Shown: piece by piece, positions 33,195 through 44,070 of the stretch | Layout: each line of letters opens with the position of its first letter | Position numbering within the stretch: the first letter of the stretch is position 1 | Assembly: GCA_037447655.1 (NCBI GenBank) | Contig: JBBHKE010001986.1 | Span: forward strand, 1 to 64,000 | Source: Zygnema cylindricum | Taxonomy: Eukaryota > Streptophyta > Zygnematophyceae > Zygnematales > Zygnemataceae | Direction of reading: 5' to 3' | Length of the DNA stretch: 64,000 nucleotides | Notes under the pieces: model-generated | The model's database searches: none | What the model was told of the DNA's origin: nothing | What the model saw: the letters and a program-made list of their open reading frames with translations, nothing else | Program-made: the position numbers and the translations under genes

Positions 33195-34140
33195 GAGGAA
33201 TGGTTTTAAATGGGTTCCTTTTTCCACCGTATGTCGAAAGAACATTTTACGAGGACATTTTACGGATGGTAAGAGGAATGGTTTTCAAAGTAATGATTTT
33301 GAATGGGTCCACGGTATGGTGAAAAGACAGTTTAATAAGTGATAAAGTAATGGTTCTTAGTTGGGTTCGATTTGGATATGTTTCGATTCGGGTTTTCGAA
33401 TCGTGAAGGTTTTTCAGTACTGTTTTGTTGTTTTGGAGGAGGTGTGAGATTCTGGGACAGTCTTGAATGGGACTTTTGTCAAGACCGGGGGAGAGAGAAG
33501 AGAGAGAAAGAGAGAGTTTTATATAGTCTATGGTTTTTATTTCAGGCTTGATGCAAGTAAGGTTTTGAGTTTAAAAATAGTTGCAGGAGTTTGAAAATTT
33601 TGGTGATAACATGGTTAGGATAAAGTTTTCCGGTACCGGTTTTCCTTTGGCTGTATACTCCGAGTGAAATTTCCTAGTCTCGAGTGACATTGGATCTGTA
33701 GATTCTTTTAAAAAAGGAGAGCAATTTTCTTTTCCTTTCTAAATCTAGGGGAAAGTTCGAAAAAAAATAGTTCAGAGGTGGTTTTGGAATGTGGTGTATA
33801 GGGTGGTAACCACACTAATGGCATACAAAGAATATGTATACATAGTATGGTGTGTATGGTCCAATTATCAAAAGCTCAGCTGTATTCATTATCGTGTTAT
33901 GTTTTTAGAGCGAGTGCTTCAAAATGGTTTTTCAATTGAACTTCAATTTTTGGCCTTTTCAAGTTAACAGTTATGACGGTTGAGTGATGACGATTGAAAC
34001 TTGTTGTTCATCTGTTTTTCTATCGACAACTTTGTATTTAAAGTTACATAAATCATCGTTCTATTTTAGAACGCTTTAAATCGTCAACTTAGAGAATAAT
34101 CTAAATTTGCGAACACAATTGGAACGCTGTCATTGTCAAT
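33195..34140. other. DGD1 3' flank
   Basis: The first 60 bases after the stop contain a partial duplicate of the coding end: CCACCGTATGTCGA recurs at about 33222, then ATGGTAAGAGGAATGGTTTT at 33265, so the last codons were copied locally. Otherwise it is AT-rich with no gene. No clear AATAAA signal was identified. Confidence 0.5.
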
Positions 34141-35345
34141 TCTTCGTTCAATCACCAAGGCGGTGTACCCATGTGTCGAAGTAAGAGCTTTATCTTATTG
34201 TATCACAGAAAATAAGGTCAGAACAAAAAATCTTACGCTGTACGAAAAATATGTACGAACCAAAGTACATTTTGTGTCATATTGAAACTTTGAATGTACT
34301 CGAATTTTTTGTTAGTTACTACTTTCCGACTTGGTTCCACGTCATGCCAGCTCATCTTCCGACTTTTAATAAAAACGTCTCGAAAGATGATTTTATTTAA
34401 AGTAATAATTGATCGTTGAAAAGGAAAACATCATTGCACGCGATATACCGCTTGGAAGGGTTTTTGCACGAGGGAGTGTACACACTATTTTTTCCTTATC
34501 GTCATTACTTGTATATACATAGGTAAATGACAAGTATGGTAAAAAAACTCTAGGGGTCTCTGATGTCTACTTTCATTCATAGGTCTTTCGCAAAAGTGTA
34601 CGTTGAACTCGCCTTTCCCCTTCACTTTACTGCTCCCACGTCCCTCTATTCTGAATGTAATACAACAATAATGGTATGAAAGGAAGTGTTAATTTTTTTC
34701 TTTTTTTTTCAGAAACCTTTGGCTGTAGTTTGATGGCTTAGACAGCACATCAAGTGATACAAGGCAAAAAAAAAGGAATTAGGAAGTTATGGTGGAATGT
34801 TTTTGTACTATTACGTCACAAGGTAGCATGGCTTTGCAATCTCACAAAAATTTTAAAATTTAAAATGTCACGAATAACTTAATGTCTACAATTGTCGCTG
34901 TTTTTTGTAGACATCACCAAATTTCATAGTCGTTTTCAATTGTCACAAGTTGTACCAACGTTTACAAACGTCTCATTTCAAAGTTATGATTCAGTTCTTG
35001 AACATAGGAAAGCAACGATTTTGTTCTTGGACATAGGAACTCTTTGAAAAGTACTACAAAGTATCTTCGCTAAAATCCAAAGTTTTAGTTGTATGGGCAC
35101 ATCGCTTAAGTGTGTGTTCCCATGTGTTAAAGTAAGGGCTTTATTGGCTTTTTCTTACCGTACAAAAAAGTTGTAAAAAATTGTAAAAACCACGATACAA
35201 TTTGCATCATCTTGAAACTTACAATGTGTCAACTGGTGCCTTGCCCTTTTCGACCTAATGCCATGTCATCCAGCTCATCTTTAAACTTCACTAGAAATCC
35301 ACTCGTGTGGTGCTTGTAGTTAAAGTAACAACTGAGCAACATACG
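34141..35345 (+). repeat. dispersed repeat family T, tandem diverged copies
   Basis: GTGTACCCATGTGTCGAAGTAAGAG (34154) and GTGTTCCCATGTGTTAAAGTAAGGG (35106) start two diverged units. Each continues to a CCAGCTCATCTT motif (34350 and 35268). The first unit also contains GGTGGAATGTTTTTG (34793) and GAACTCTTTGAAAAG ... TTCGCTAAAATCCAAAG (35037-35080), in the same order as 22750-23500. Confidence 0.7.
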
Positions 35346-35495
35346 AACCGCATGTTTTAAACTCTTGTTAGTCGCGTGTGTGAACGCTGAAAAATGATAA
35401 GCATGAACATGTAAAGATTTTCAAAAGTCTCAGATTTACAGTAGCGTTAATTTTTGCTGGCGTTAAGACTTTGAACATAAAACATAGGTAATAAC

Positions 35496-35940
35496 CAGTG
35501 TTTTGTATCGGCAAGAAATTTATCGCAATGATACCGATACTGATAGTTATTGGTCTCGATATATCGCTTCGAGACCGACAAATTCTTTATCGGCGATAAG
35601 TGGAAAAAATATAGTACGTTATATAATAGTACTTTATAATATATTGTAATATATTTTTCATTGTATAGCATGGTATGCCAAGTGTAACAATCTGTTCCGT
35701 ACTCTGTGTAACGTAATAACGACGGTTTAGTACTATAAAATAAACCGTACAATTGTATGGCAAGAACCGTACAATTATTGCCGATATCGGTACCAAGGTT
35801 ATCGCGATGAAAAACAGATATTATCAGTTGTTTATTAGCGATAACATCGGTTTCGATATATCGTGCCAATATATCAATTATTGGCAAGCCAAAAAAAGGT
35901 ACATATTGATTATCGGCAAAACCCTGCCGATACACAACAC
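35496..35940. mobile_element. hAT-like MITE, family H copy 2 (intact)
   Basis: Left end CAGTGTTTTGTATCGGCA, right end TGCCGATACACAACAC, inverted termini of about 17 bases. TAATAAC is present on both sides (35489-35495 and 35941-35947), a 7-bp duplication or slightly longer. The 445-bp interior is AT-rich with many TATCG/CGATA motifs and no transposase. Short frames through it are not conserved. Confidence 0.78.
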
Positions 35941-36589
35941 TAATAACAATATTTTATAATTTAGTCAAATAATTTATTTACCACTAATAGCGATTCAGGG
36001 TGTACTGCAGCAATTTCACGGTGTAGTGTATGACTTTCGGCCAAGAAAAGTCACGACTGAATTAGCGGAATTAACTCTAATAAAGATGGGCAATGTACTT
36101 TTAGAGAGAGAAAAACGTAACATGCCTGTTTTCTCTGATTTTCATACATGCCCAGGTACCACTAATCATTTTTGGTTCAAGTACAGTACAGTACACCTTT
36201 TTCGCTATTAGTGTTAATGTATTTTTTTCATAGTTCAAAAGTAGGTGAAAGTAGGCCCATACAATATGCCTATTGTATGTAAAACATACAATATGACCTT
36301 AAGACCCATATTGTATGGGTCGCAAAATGAAAAAAAATAGTAAGAGGGTTGAGTTGCACATCGATCGATAGAGAATTAAATGTCATGTCTAAATTTTAGA
36401 AAACATTCGGACAAAAAAAAAATTCCGTGAGTTTTGAGGTATTTTTTATTTAAACCGTCAAATTCGGACAATTGGACGGTCGCTGATCAAAATAGCGATT
36501 TAAGAAGATCACATGAAAAGCCAATAACACAACTTACGATAGGACTATCTGTCATATTAGCGTCTACAATTTTGAAGGCCACACTAAAT
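35941..36589. other. intergenic with MITE remnants and a short palindrome
   Basis: CTAATAGCGATTCAGGGTGTA at about 35984-36004 and GAATTAACTCTAATAAAGATG near 36068 are isolated ends resembling the TA-target family. GGCCCATACAATATG and CATATTGTATGGGTC (about 36255-36322) form an imperfect palindrome. No gene. Confidence 0.45.
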
Positions 36590-36874
36590 AAAGCCTCAAA
36601 TTGACCAACCCGGCAGTATGGGACGATAAAAAAAAAATATTCCACACTGCCAACTTTTTTTCCGGGTTTTCTTTCCCGCGGAATGTCGTCCTACGCCATG
36701 TCAGTTCGTTAAAAAAATTCGTTCGGCGGCGTGCGCTGTACTATGATCATTCGTCAGATTCGTACGTTCGTACAAGAGTGTGCACAACGCGAGTTTTGTG
36801 CCAAGTTTTGTGCGCCTACCAAAGGCATACCATAAAAACACCTACTTTTGAACTATGATTTTTTTCGACCTAGC

Positions 36875-37330
36875 CCGTGGTTCCATGAGGTGGTCTCAGT
36901 AAACGTAAAAAATAAGTCTAGTGAAGCCTTCGTTCCAATTTGTCGGGTCAGTAATAAACTTTTTTTCTGCGTGGCACATGTTGGTTGGCTCCATGTAAGA
37001 AACGATTACGATCGTGCGAATCTATATAGAATATTTGACAACAAAGTGTGACCACATATTTGTACCAGCGAGGTAAAAAGAGACTCGCACAAGTTATTTG
37101 ATAAAGTTTGTACGGGCGGACGAAACTAAGATTTATAAAAGCGTACGAAAATGCCAGAATGGGTAGTGGATGGCAACAGGAGCGTGAAAGAATATCCTCC
37201 GTCGAAGATTTTCTCGCGGCATTCAGTGGCCTCGCATCCACCATGGCGTAATGCACAGAGCTTATGCGACGTGTAGCCACTCGATCGTGCGCTCATCGTA
37301 GATATTTTCTAATATTTACGTGCGGCGAAA
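36875..37330. mobile_element. degenerate relative of the Harbinger-like MITEs
   Basis: GGTCTCAGTAAACGTA ... AATTTGTCGGGTCAGTAATAA parallels GGTCCCAGTAAATGTACGG ... TTGTTGGGCCAGTAACTAA in the copies at 37490 and 38875. Later parts (CTCGCATCCACCATG, GACGTGTAGCC) also track weakly. The terminal repeats are lost. Confidence 0.45.
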
Positions 37331-37489
37331 TGCTATTTGTCAGGCTCTTAAAATTGACCTACTTCAGGCCACTTGTTGCAAACTGAAAGGTTCGACCGAT
37401 GGCGTATCCGATTATGCATCCGACGGTATATATTTACGCCCATAACCTTGGAAAATCAAATTGATAATTCCGTAACCTTGTTTTTCTAA

Positions 37490-38208
37490 GGGTAACATTC
37501 CATTAGGCAGTCCCAGTAAATGTACGGAGAAGTCTACCGACAGTGTATACTGGAAGTCCGTTCCATTGTGTCGGGCAAGTGAAAAACCTTTCGAAATTAT
37601 GATTGGTGCCACGTAGTTAGTGTTCACATTTTGAAAATCTAAAAATATTCTTTAAACGGAAATCTGAACGATAATGTCTGTACCAGCGGAGGTGGTTAAT
37701 GATTAGTACGAGAAGTTTGCGTTAGATTTTATTTTTTAAAATGGAAATCAAAATTTCGAAACGGAATGGCAAAAAGACTCCGCAAACTTTGAAGGTCGGT
37801 GGATGTCAGACGGAGCGTGCAATGACACTTTCGGTTGACTGACTTGTATCCAGCACGGGAGGCGGCACATGGCCTCTACGACGTGTACGCTTGTGAACGC
37901 TTGTTCAAAGTAGATATGTTTTTTATTTCTCACGTGTACCAATGGCAATCATCCAGTGGGACACAACTCTCCTCGCGAGGAGAGTTGCGTCCCACTGGAT
38001 GATGTGCGCGATTGCTTCGCGGATCTCAAAAAGTGAAATATCCAACGGTCAGGAATTACGCCTACATCATTGGAGCATCCCGACAGCTTTACAGTAACGA
38101 TGTTTCGTCCGACAAAAAAAAAAATAAGGTACGGCTCTGTACGGCTATGTACAAAAACGTACGGCGTCCATTAACGAACCCTACTTTTCGTCTAATGGAA
38201 TGATACCC
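37490..38208. mobile_element. Harbinger-like MITE, copy M1
   Basis: Inverted ends GGGTAACATTCCATTAG and CTAATGGAATGATACCC, flanked by TAA (37487-37489 and 38209-38211). A 3-bp TWA target duplication is the mark of PIF/Harbinger elements. It is 719 bp with no transposase. A long palindrome lies in the middle (37949-38002). Confidence 0.85.
37949..38002. repeat. long palindrome inside M1
   Basis: About 27-bp arms meeting at TCG|CGA (37975/37976): CATCCAGTGGGACACAACTC on the left is mirrored by GAGTTGCGTCCCACTGGATG on the right, with one mismatched pair. It would form a strong hairpin or cruciform. Confidence 0.88.
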
Positions 38209-38874
38209 TAAGGGTTGCCTTCCATTAGCGAAAAAGTGGGGGTTGTTTACTGAGGGTTGTACCGATTCGTACAGGTCCGTACCTTTTTTCTTTTTTCCGA
38301 AGGAAAACATCATTACGGAAAAATGTCCAAGGTTGTAGGCGTAATATCGGACCGTCGGATATCATTATACTTTTTATCCGAGACGCCACGGCACTAACCC
38401 TACAGTCTTTGACGATAGTGCATAAGGAGGACACTTCTCAGAGACTGAACGTGTAAAAATGGGCCGCGTGGAAAAGGATAATAAAATCCACGACGATCGT
38501 GCGATCGTGTGCGTACACGTCGCATAGGCCATGTGCCTTCCGCAGGGTGGCGGCGAATCCGCCGAAATTATCCCGTCACGCTCCCACCATCAAAGTTTTC
38601 CGCCGCCTTTTTGTCGTTCTGTTTTGAAATTTTGGGTAATGCATAAATTGCTGCATTCACACTAGAAATGGATGATGAATGAAATGAGGAAATGAATGTC
38701 CTTTTTTTTTGTTTGGACGTGAATCGCCTTTGACGTCATCTCACGTCAACAAAAACGTCGCGATGTGATTCATGTTGCCGTACAATTAGTCGCCGATGAC
38801 TCAAATCCGTCCGTACCAAACCATCTTTTTAGAACGGGGGCGGATGTTTCGTCAAAGTTCCAAAGAAGTTTTAA

Positions 38875-39588
38875 AGGTAACATTCCATTAGGCGGTCCCA
38901 GTAAATGTACGGATAAGTCTACTAACAACGTTTACTGGAAGTCCGCTCCATTTTGTTGGGCCAGTAACTAACCTTCCCCAATTATGATTGGCGCCACATA
39001 GGTTAGTCCAGATTCTGAAAATCTTAAAAGAATCTACAAACGGAAAGTCATAACGAAATATCTGTACGACCGGAGGTAGTTAATGATTTGTACGTCAAGT
39101 TTGCGGCTAGATTTTGATTTTCAAAATGAAAATCAAAATTTCGAAACGGAATGGCAAAAGGACGCGGCAAACTTTGAATGTCGGTGGATGTCAGACAGAG
39201 CGTGCGAGGTATTTTCGACTAACCTGCATCCAGCGTGCCAGGCGGCACATGGCCTGTACGACGTGTACGCCTGTGATCGCTTGTTCAAAGTATATATTTT
39301 TTTGCTTTTTCACGTGTACCAATGGTAATCATCGAGTGGGCCCCAACTCTCCTCGCGAGGAGAGTTGGGGGCCATTGGATGATGTGCGCGATTGCTTCGC
39401 TGATCTCAAAAAGTGAAACATCCAACGGTCAAGAATGACGCCTACATCATTGGAGCTTCTCGACAGCTTTCCAGTAACGATGTTTCGTTGACAATAAAAA
39501 TAAAAATAGTACGGCTATGTACGGCTATGTACGAAAATGTATGGCGTCCAGTAACGAACCCCACTTTTCGTCTAATGGAATGTTACCC
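38875..39588. mobile_element. Harbinger-like MITE, copy M2
   Basis: AGGTAACATTCCATTAGG ... CTAATGGAATGTTACCC, flanked by TAA (38872-38874 and 39589-39591). It aligns with M1 over its full 714 bp, including the central palindrome. Confidence 0.87.
39341..39370. repeat. perfect 30-bp palindrome inside M2
   Basis: CCCCAACTCTCCTCG is followed directly by its reverse complement. Equivalent to the palindrome in M1, but with different outer bases that still pair (CCCCAAC with GTTGGGG, against GGGACACAAC with GTTGCGTCCC in M1). Confidence 0.9.
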
Positions 39589-39974
39589 TAAGTTTACATT
39601 TTTTTACGTTCTATTTTAGATGAATTTGATTGGCTATTTGATAATGGGTTAGCATTTTAGAAAATATCGTTATAGTACGGATCATTCATTCGGGATACGA
39701 CTTAATGTTTTTTCAAAGTCGGATTTCTGCATTCCGAAAAAGGTTTCCGGAAAAGAAGATGACTTACCACAGTTGTCAAGTTTTGACGCATTTGACCGTA
39801 TATTTTGTCAGTCACTACGCTCCAAAAAGGTTGACAGCCGAGCGGTCGACCTGTTTGGCGCCTCTGTTTTTGTTTTATTGCGGAATGAATGGTACGGGAT
39901 TATTTGTTTCCTCGTGTCATTCATCATTCATTTTTAGTGTGAATGCAGCAATTATAATGCCCTCTGTACGAGTC

Positions 39975-40080
39975 ATTAATTACCTCCACTGGTACATTAA
40001 TTACTTCCACTGGTACAGGTATTATATTATCTCAGGTGGTACAGATATTACGTTACCTCCGCTGGTACAGATATTGCGTT
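39975..40080. repeat. CCACTGGTACA tandem repeat
   Basis: Four or five units such as ATTACCTCCACTGGTACA, then GATATTACGTTACCTCCGCTGGTACA, with spacing of about 24-32 bases. Confidence 0.75.
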
Positions 40081-40313
40081 CAGATATTTCATTCAAAGAT
40101 TCTTTCAAGATTTTTAGCATCGAATATTAACCTACGTGTTACCAACCAGAATGAGCCACGCAAATAAAAAGTGGTTTACTGACGCAGGTACTCCCTTCAG
40201 TAAAGCGCATAATGGAAGGCCACCCTAACAAAAAAATAAAATGGTACGGCACGGTACGAAGAAGTACGGCTTTCAGTAAACAACCTCATTTTTTCACTAA
40301 TGGAACTTCACCC

Positions 40314-40492
40314 TTAAAACATCTTTTCTCTTTACACGCTTGTCGGATTATGGAACCAACGGTCGCGATTGAAATCTAAGACTCTCACCTTCCGATTGGC
40401 GGTCTACATGCCAAAATCGGACAAGTGTGTACGGATAAAAAGTGTTTTAAGTGGCTAAAACATTATTGACATTAATAGCGATACACGGTGTA
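40314..40492. mobile_element. TA-target MITE, family B copy 2, 5'-truncated
   Basis: TTAAAACATCTTTTCTCTTTACAC ... TTAATAGCGATACACGGTGTA. The left third of the family B sequence (CACCGCGAATCGCTATT and the following arm) is missing, and the Harbinger-like M3 terminus abuts at the TTA of family B. Confidence 0.8.
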
Positions 40493-40616
40493 GCGTGGAA
40501 TGACAGTGGTACAATTCGTACGAATTTTGTCGTGTTCTTAGAAGTTTTAGTTGACATTTCATACCTCCCGTCGCACTCTTACATCCCACGTGCGACTCTA
40601 AGCTCCTCAGAATCCC

Positions 40617-40857
40617 GATCTCTCTCTCTCTACTTCTCCTTACCTCGTACTATTCTGCACTACTTCCCTCTATTTCTCTCCCTCCTTCACCCTTGTTCCT
40701 TTCATTTTATCAGTATCTAATTCCTCCTTTACACTTTTACGCCCTCTCCCTGGCCTTCTCCCTCTCCCTCACTTTTTTTGTCTCCCTCTTCCTATCCCTC
40801 TCCCTCTCCCTCACCCTCCCCCTCTCCCTCTCCCTCTCTCTCTCCCTCTCATCACCA
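40617..40857. repeat. CT-rich tract 5' of the phytocyanin gene
   Basis: TCCCTCTCCCTCACCCTC-type repeats run up to the start codon. In frame they would encode Leu/Ser repeats, but I regard them as leader or promoter DNA. CT-rich leaders are common in plant genes. Confidence 0.75.
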
Positions 40858-42099
40858 ATGTCTCCCACAATCCCTCTCCTTCTTGCCACGTGTTTTTTGG
40901 CATTTTTTGTCGCCAAGTCTTTTGGACGATATGTGATTGTGGGAGACCCTAAAGCCGAAGATGGATCCTCGTGGACTATTTTAGACTACACTGAATGGGA
41001 AAAAAAAAACCCTCTCTATGTGGGAGATATCGCCGTATTTAAATACGTAAATTACCACAACGTTGGTCTATTTACGAATAAAAATTCGTACATGAATTGC
41101 GATTTCGGAGGGGTAGTTATTCTAGGAGATGAAACTTCGGGAGCGGGAAAAGGAGTTTATGTGAAAGTGACAAGCAAGCCACAGTATATTGGGTGTATGT
41201 CTTATGGACATTGTGTATATGGTCAGAAGGTAAGAAAATAAAATTGATTTTTTTTGGGTATCATTGGTAATTAAAATGTTTTCGGTAGTCGGAGGCTAAA
41301 TCCGGAAAACATAAAAATAGAATCATTGTTGTGGGTGCAAAACCTTGTTGTTCCAACATGTTGCCCCTTCCATTTTTTTTTTTTTTTGTTTTTCTTTCGT
41401 GAATTGATTTTTTTCGTCTAGTGGAAATTTAAATTTAAAAGGGTTAAGAGTAAAACCACTAATGTTAGAACTAAAGGTACAAGATGTTCCCACTACCTCC
41501 CAACATCTAGTTAATAAAGACGAGTCATATAGTGTTGGCATATTTCCTCGCTGAAAATTTCAAAAAACTACATGCATTTAAAAAAGAAACTTATGTTTGC
41601 TTTTGTAGCTTTCTTGGGCTTTCTCCCCTGTTTTTTGAACAGGACAGTTTTTTTTGGGGGTTTATTAAATGCTTGAAACATGTATTTAATTTAAGGGACA
41701 CCCTATTTTATTTGTTTTCTTCTTTCCGACGGACTCTATAATTTTCAAGCCTTTTAATCAGAATATGGTGTATATTCAAAAATTAAACATTCTATCGTAA
41801 TTTTCATAACTTCGGAGTGTAAAAGTAAAACATAAACACAAGTGTAAAGATTTTTTTTGTAATTTTTGTAATGCTTGACCATCTATATCTTAAACAAGTT
41901 TCTTTAAAAAAAAATCTTTGTCTTTCAGGTCATCCTCAATGGGACTCTAGGACCTCTCCCTCCAAGCCCTCCTCCTCCTCGTCCTTCCCCTCGTCGTTCC
42001 TCTCCTCCCCCCCCTCGTCGTTCCTCTCCTCCTCCCCCACGTCGCTCCTCTCCTCCCCCCCGTCGTCGTTCCCCACCTCCTCGTCCCTCCCCTAAATAA
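40858..42099 (+). CDS. stellacyanin-type phytocyanin (blue copper protein)
   Basis: Small secreted cupredoxin thought to carry electrons or redox signals at the cell surface. Exons 40858-41229 and 41929-42099, joined at GT-AG in phase 0, give 180 residues. Residues 1-21 form a hydrophobic signal peptide (PLLLATCFLAFFVA). The cupredoxin fold covers about 24-124: RYVIVGD, LDYTEW, YVGDIAVFKY. The predicted copper site is H67, C113, H118, Q123, with Cys-to-His and His-to-Gln spacing of 5 and 5 as in stellacyanin. C81 and C119 would form the usual disulfide. Gln in place of Met marks the stellacyanin subclass. Exon 2 completes the last strand (VILNGTLG) and adds a Pro/Ser/Arg-rich tail of about 45 residues. 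No hydrophobic GPI-signal end is visible. ATG 40858 was preferred over an upstream ATG (40693) because it opens directly into a good signal peptide. Confidence 0.85.
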
Positions 42100-43229
42100 T
42101 CACATCGTTTATCCCTGTTCCATATTCACGTTTTTAAATTTTCTTTGCTTTTTATGGTGAATTACTTCTTTTTGTGATAAAATCTTTCAAAAAAGGATCA
42201 AGGACTTGAATATGTTTTCAAGTTTTTGTTACTATCGTGTGAAGTATTTAGAAACTTGAAAAAATAACAACTTGGAATGGAATGTGAAAAATAGCAATAG
42301 TTCGTATAGGAAAAGCAATTTATTCCTATTCTAAGGTACGAAAATTGTTGGAGTTTTTGGAGGAAAAAGTAATTAAAACACTAAGGTTTTGAGAATTATG
42401 CTATTTAAATAAGTGAAATTCTTAAAGTTAACCGCTCGTAATAGGGACTACGAAAAAATATTGTTTTTTTTATATTCAAGTAATGATCTGTGTAGGAATC
42501 GGTCATGGGTAGTACTAGTTCCATTAAATATATGGTCGTTTTGTGGAAAATGTATGTTTTGTGAAACCTTGCTCTATACAAATGGGAATATTGATTGGTA
42601 AATACAAATACATTATATGAATTTATGTTTCTGTAGAATGTTGTATTAATTAAAAAATTTCAAATTTCTTCTACAATATACACAATATATAGGGCCATTT
42701 TTTGTTAGCAACAAGGAACCTCCCAACCTCACTTAAAGAAGGAACATTAGGAAAAGGTGAGGTAGTAAGAAAAACAGTCTCTAGATTTTTATTTTCTTTT
42801 CTTGTTTTGGTTACAAATAATATGAACATCAACGTTACCATTAGAGCACAACCTTTACAAAATAAACTCGCTCCTCACATATTTCCCATAAGAAAAATAT
42901 GCGCAGAAATCGGTACTTATCAATCATATGCATCCTTTCTTTCATTAGTTCTTATTTATTTATATATATTTTTATTTATGTATACATATATATACCGAGC
43001 TACTTTGATCTTAGTGTAGAAAGGAATCGTGATAATTCTTACCTTTTTACCAAACCTATCACAACTTGCTACATAGGCCCTTGTCATTGTTGTGACACTA
43101 AAAGTTGTTAAGTGCTCCATGTTTTCTTGGGAATCTCTATTATTCATTCCAAGCTAGATTGTGAGTTCTCTTCGTGATCTTTGCTCGGGCCTTTTGTCTG
43201 TTACACTTGTCATAGAGTTTATGGGTCAT
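42100..43229. other. intergenic, no recognised gene
   Basis: AT-rich, with a TA-rich microsatellite at about 42958-42995. Only short frames. It probably contains the phytocyanin 3' end. Confidence 0.4.
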
Positions 43230-43450
43230 TACACCGCTAATCGTTATTAGTGTTTAAGTCTGTTTTGCCACTTAAATCATCTTTTCTTTGTGCACACTTG
43301 TGAAATTGTCAATCGGAGAGTGTTAATAGGAAGGTGAGATTCTTGGCTTCCAATAGCAACCATCTGATTGACAATCCGACAAGTGTGCACGAATAAAAAA
43401 TGTTTTAAGTAGCGAAAAACACTTTAACACTAATAACGATTAGCGGTGTA
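43230..43450. mobile_element. TA-target MITE, family B copy 3
   Basis: TACACCGCTAATCGTTATTAG ... CTAATAACGATTAGCGGTGTA, 221 bp. The inverted termini are perfect over about 21 bp, the best in family B. Internal CACTTAAATCATCTTTTCTTTG and GTGTGCACGAATAAAAAATG match the other copies. Confidence 0.88.
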
Positions 43451-43766
43451 GTGTTTCAACGGAATTAGAATATATAATACTAATTTAGAGCAAGGAGACG
43501 TGGCGGATTGTAATCTACTCCCTTAAATTGCGTTGTTAAAACTTTTTTGGACAGAAAAGTTCGCGACTGAACTAGTGTTACTAAGTCTAATAACAATGGG
43601 CGTTGTACTTTATCTAAGGTGTCACGCTTAGTAGGTGAATTGCAACCCTTTGCTGATTAGAGGAATACTCGGATTCACAAAGACTTTAAAAATTATATTA
43701 AAAAAGTCGTGACTGAATTAGTGTTATTGACTTTAATAACGATGGGCAATGTAATTTAATTGACAT
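43451..43766. mobile_element. family C-like MITE remnants
   Basis: ACTAATTTAGAGCAAGGAGACGTGGCGGATTG (about 43480-43511) matches the family C core. GTCTAATAACAATGGGCGTTGTA (about 43586-43607) and CTTTAATAACGATGGGCAATGTA (about 43731-43752) are diverged right ends with ATGGGCAATGTA in place of the usual CGCGGTGTA. Confidence 0.55.
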
Positions 43767-44070
43767 TGCCGAAAAAATGTCACCAAAATACAATTGCCAC
43801 CGTTGAACAAAACAAAAGCAATTCTCCGCGAACGAATAGTACATGCAACTTCAGGACGAATAGAATGCCCCACTTAGAAGCACTAATCACAAAGGTGCCG
43901 AGAATAGTGTCGTGTGCTCGAATCAACTCTCCACCATGGGAGCAACGAAGCAAATGGACACCATTGGGCTCAAAGACACGGTCACACGAGTAAAAGAGAG
44001 AGCCGAGACAGGAGCGAGCCTAAACCTAAAGTTGATGGGGAATTGAGGAGTGGTAAAACGTAAAATGGAA
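43767..44070 (-). repeat. inverted copy of the repeat at 62370-62692
   Basis: Its reverse complement aligns with 62370-62692 throughout: TTTTACGTTTTACCACTC, GGCTCTCTCTTTT, CCAATGGTGTCCATTT-CTTCGTTGCT, ATTAGTGCTT, ACTATTCGTTCGCG, GCTTTTGTTTTG, CGACAATGTC. One frame reads EPNGVHLLRCSHGGE and then HDTI, resembling the D-x-G-x-H-x-L-x-C ... H pattern near the C-terminus of some non-LTR retrotransposon proteins. That link is weak. No intact frame. Confidence 0.7.

Larger units (their letters stand above)
38212..40313. mobile_element. larger Harbinger-like element (M3) containing M2
   Basis: The left end GGGTTGCCTTCCATTAGCGA continues AAAAGTGGGGGTTGTTTACTG. The right end, read in reverse, is GGGTGAAGTTCCATTAGTGA then AAAAATGAGGTTGTTTACTG, so the termini match for about 45-50 bases. 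The left flank is TAA and the right flank is TTA, so the duplication is not perfect. It holds M2 and a satellite, and no transposase frame was recognised. The pairing of ends is inference. A further terminus-like block (TAATGGAAGGCCACCC) lies at 40210-40225. Confidence 0.55.

Noticed and set aside
35447-35935. 162-residue minus-strand frame, Tyr/Ile-rich
   Set aside because: It lies entirely within a hAT-like MITE and reflects its AT-rich inverted repeats.
40693-40857. Upstream in-frame ATG extending the phytocyanin by 55 residues
   Set aside because: The extension is a Leu/Ser run translated from a CT-repeat leader. The signal peptide is complete from the ATG at 40858.
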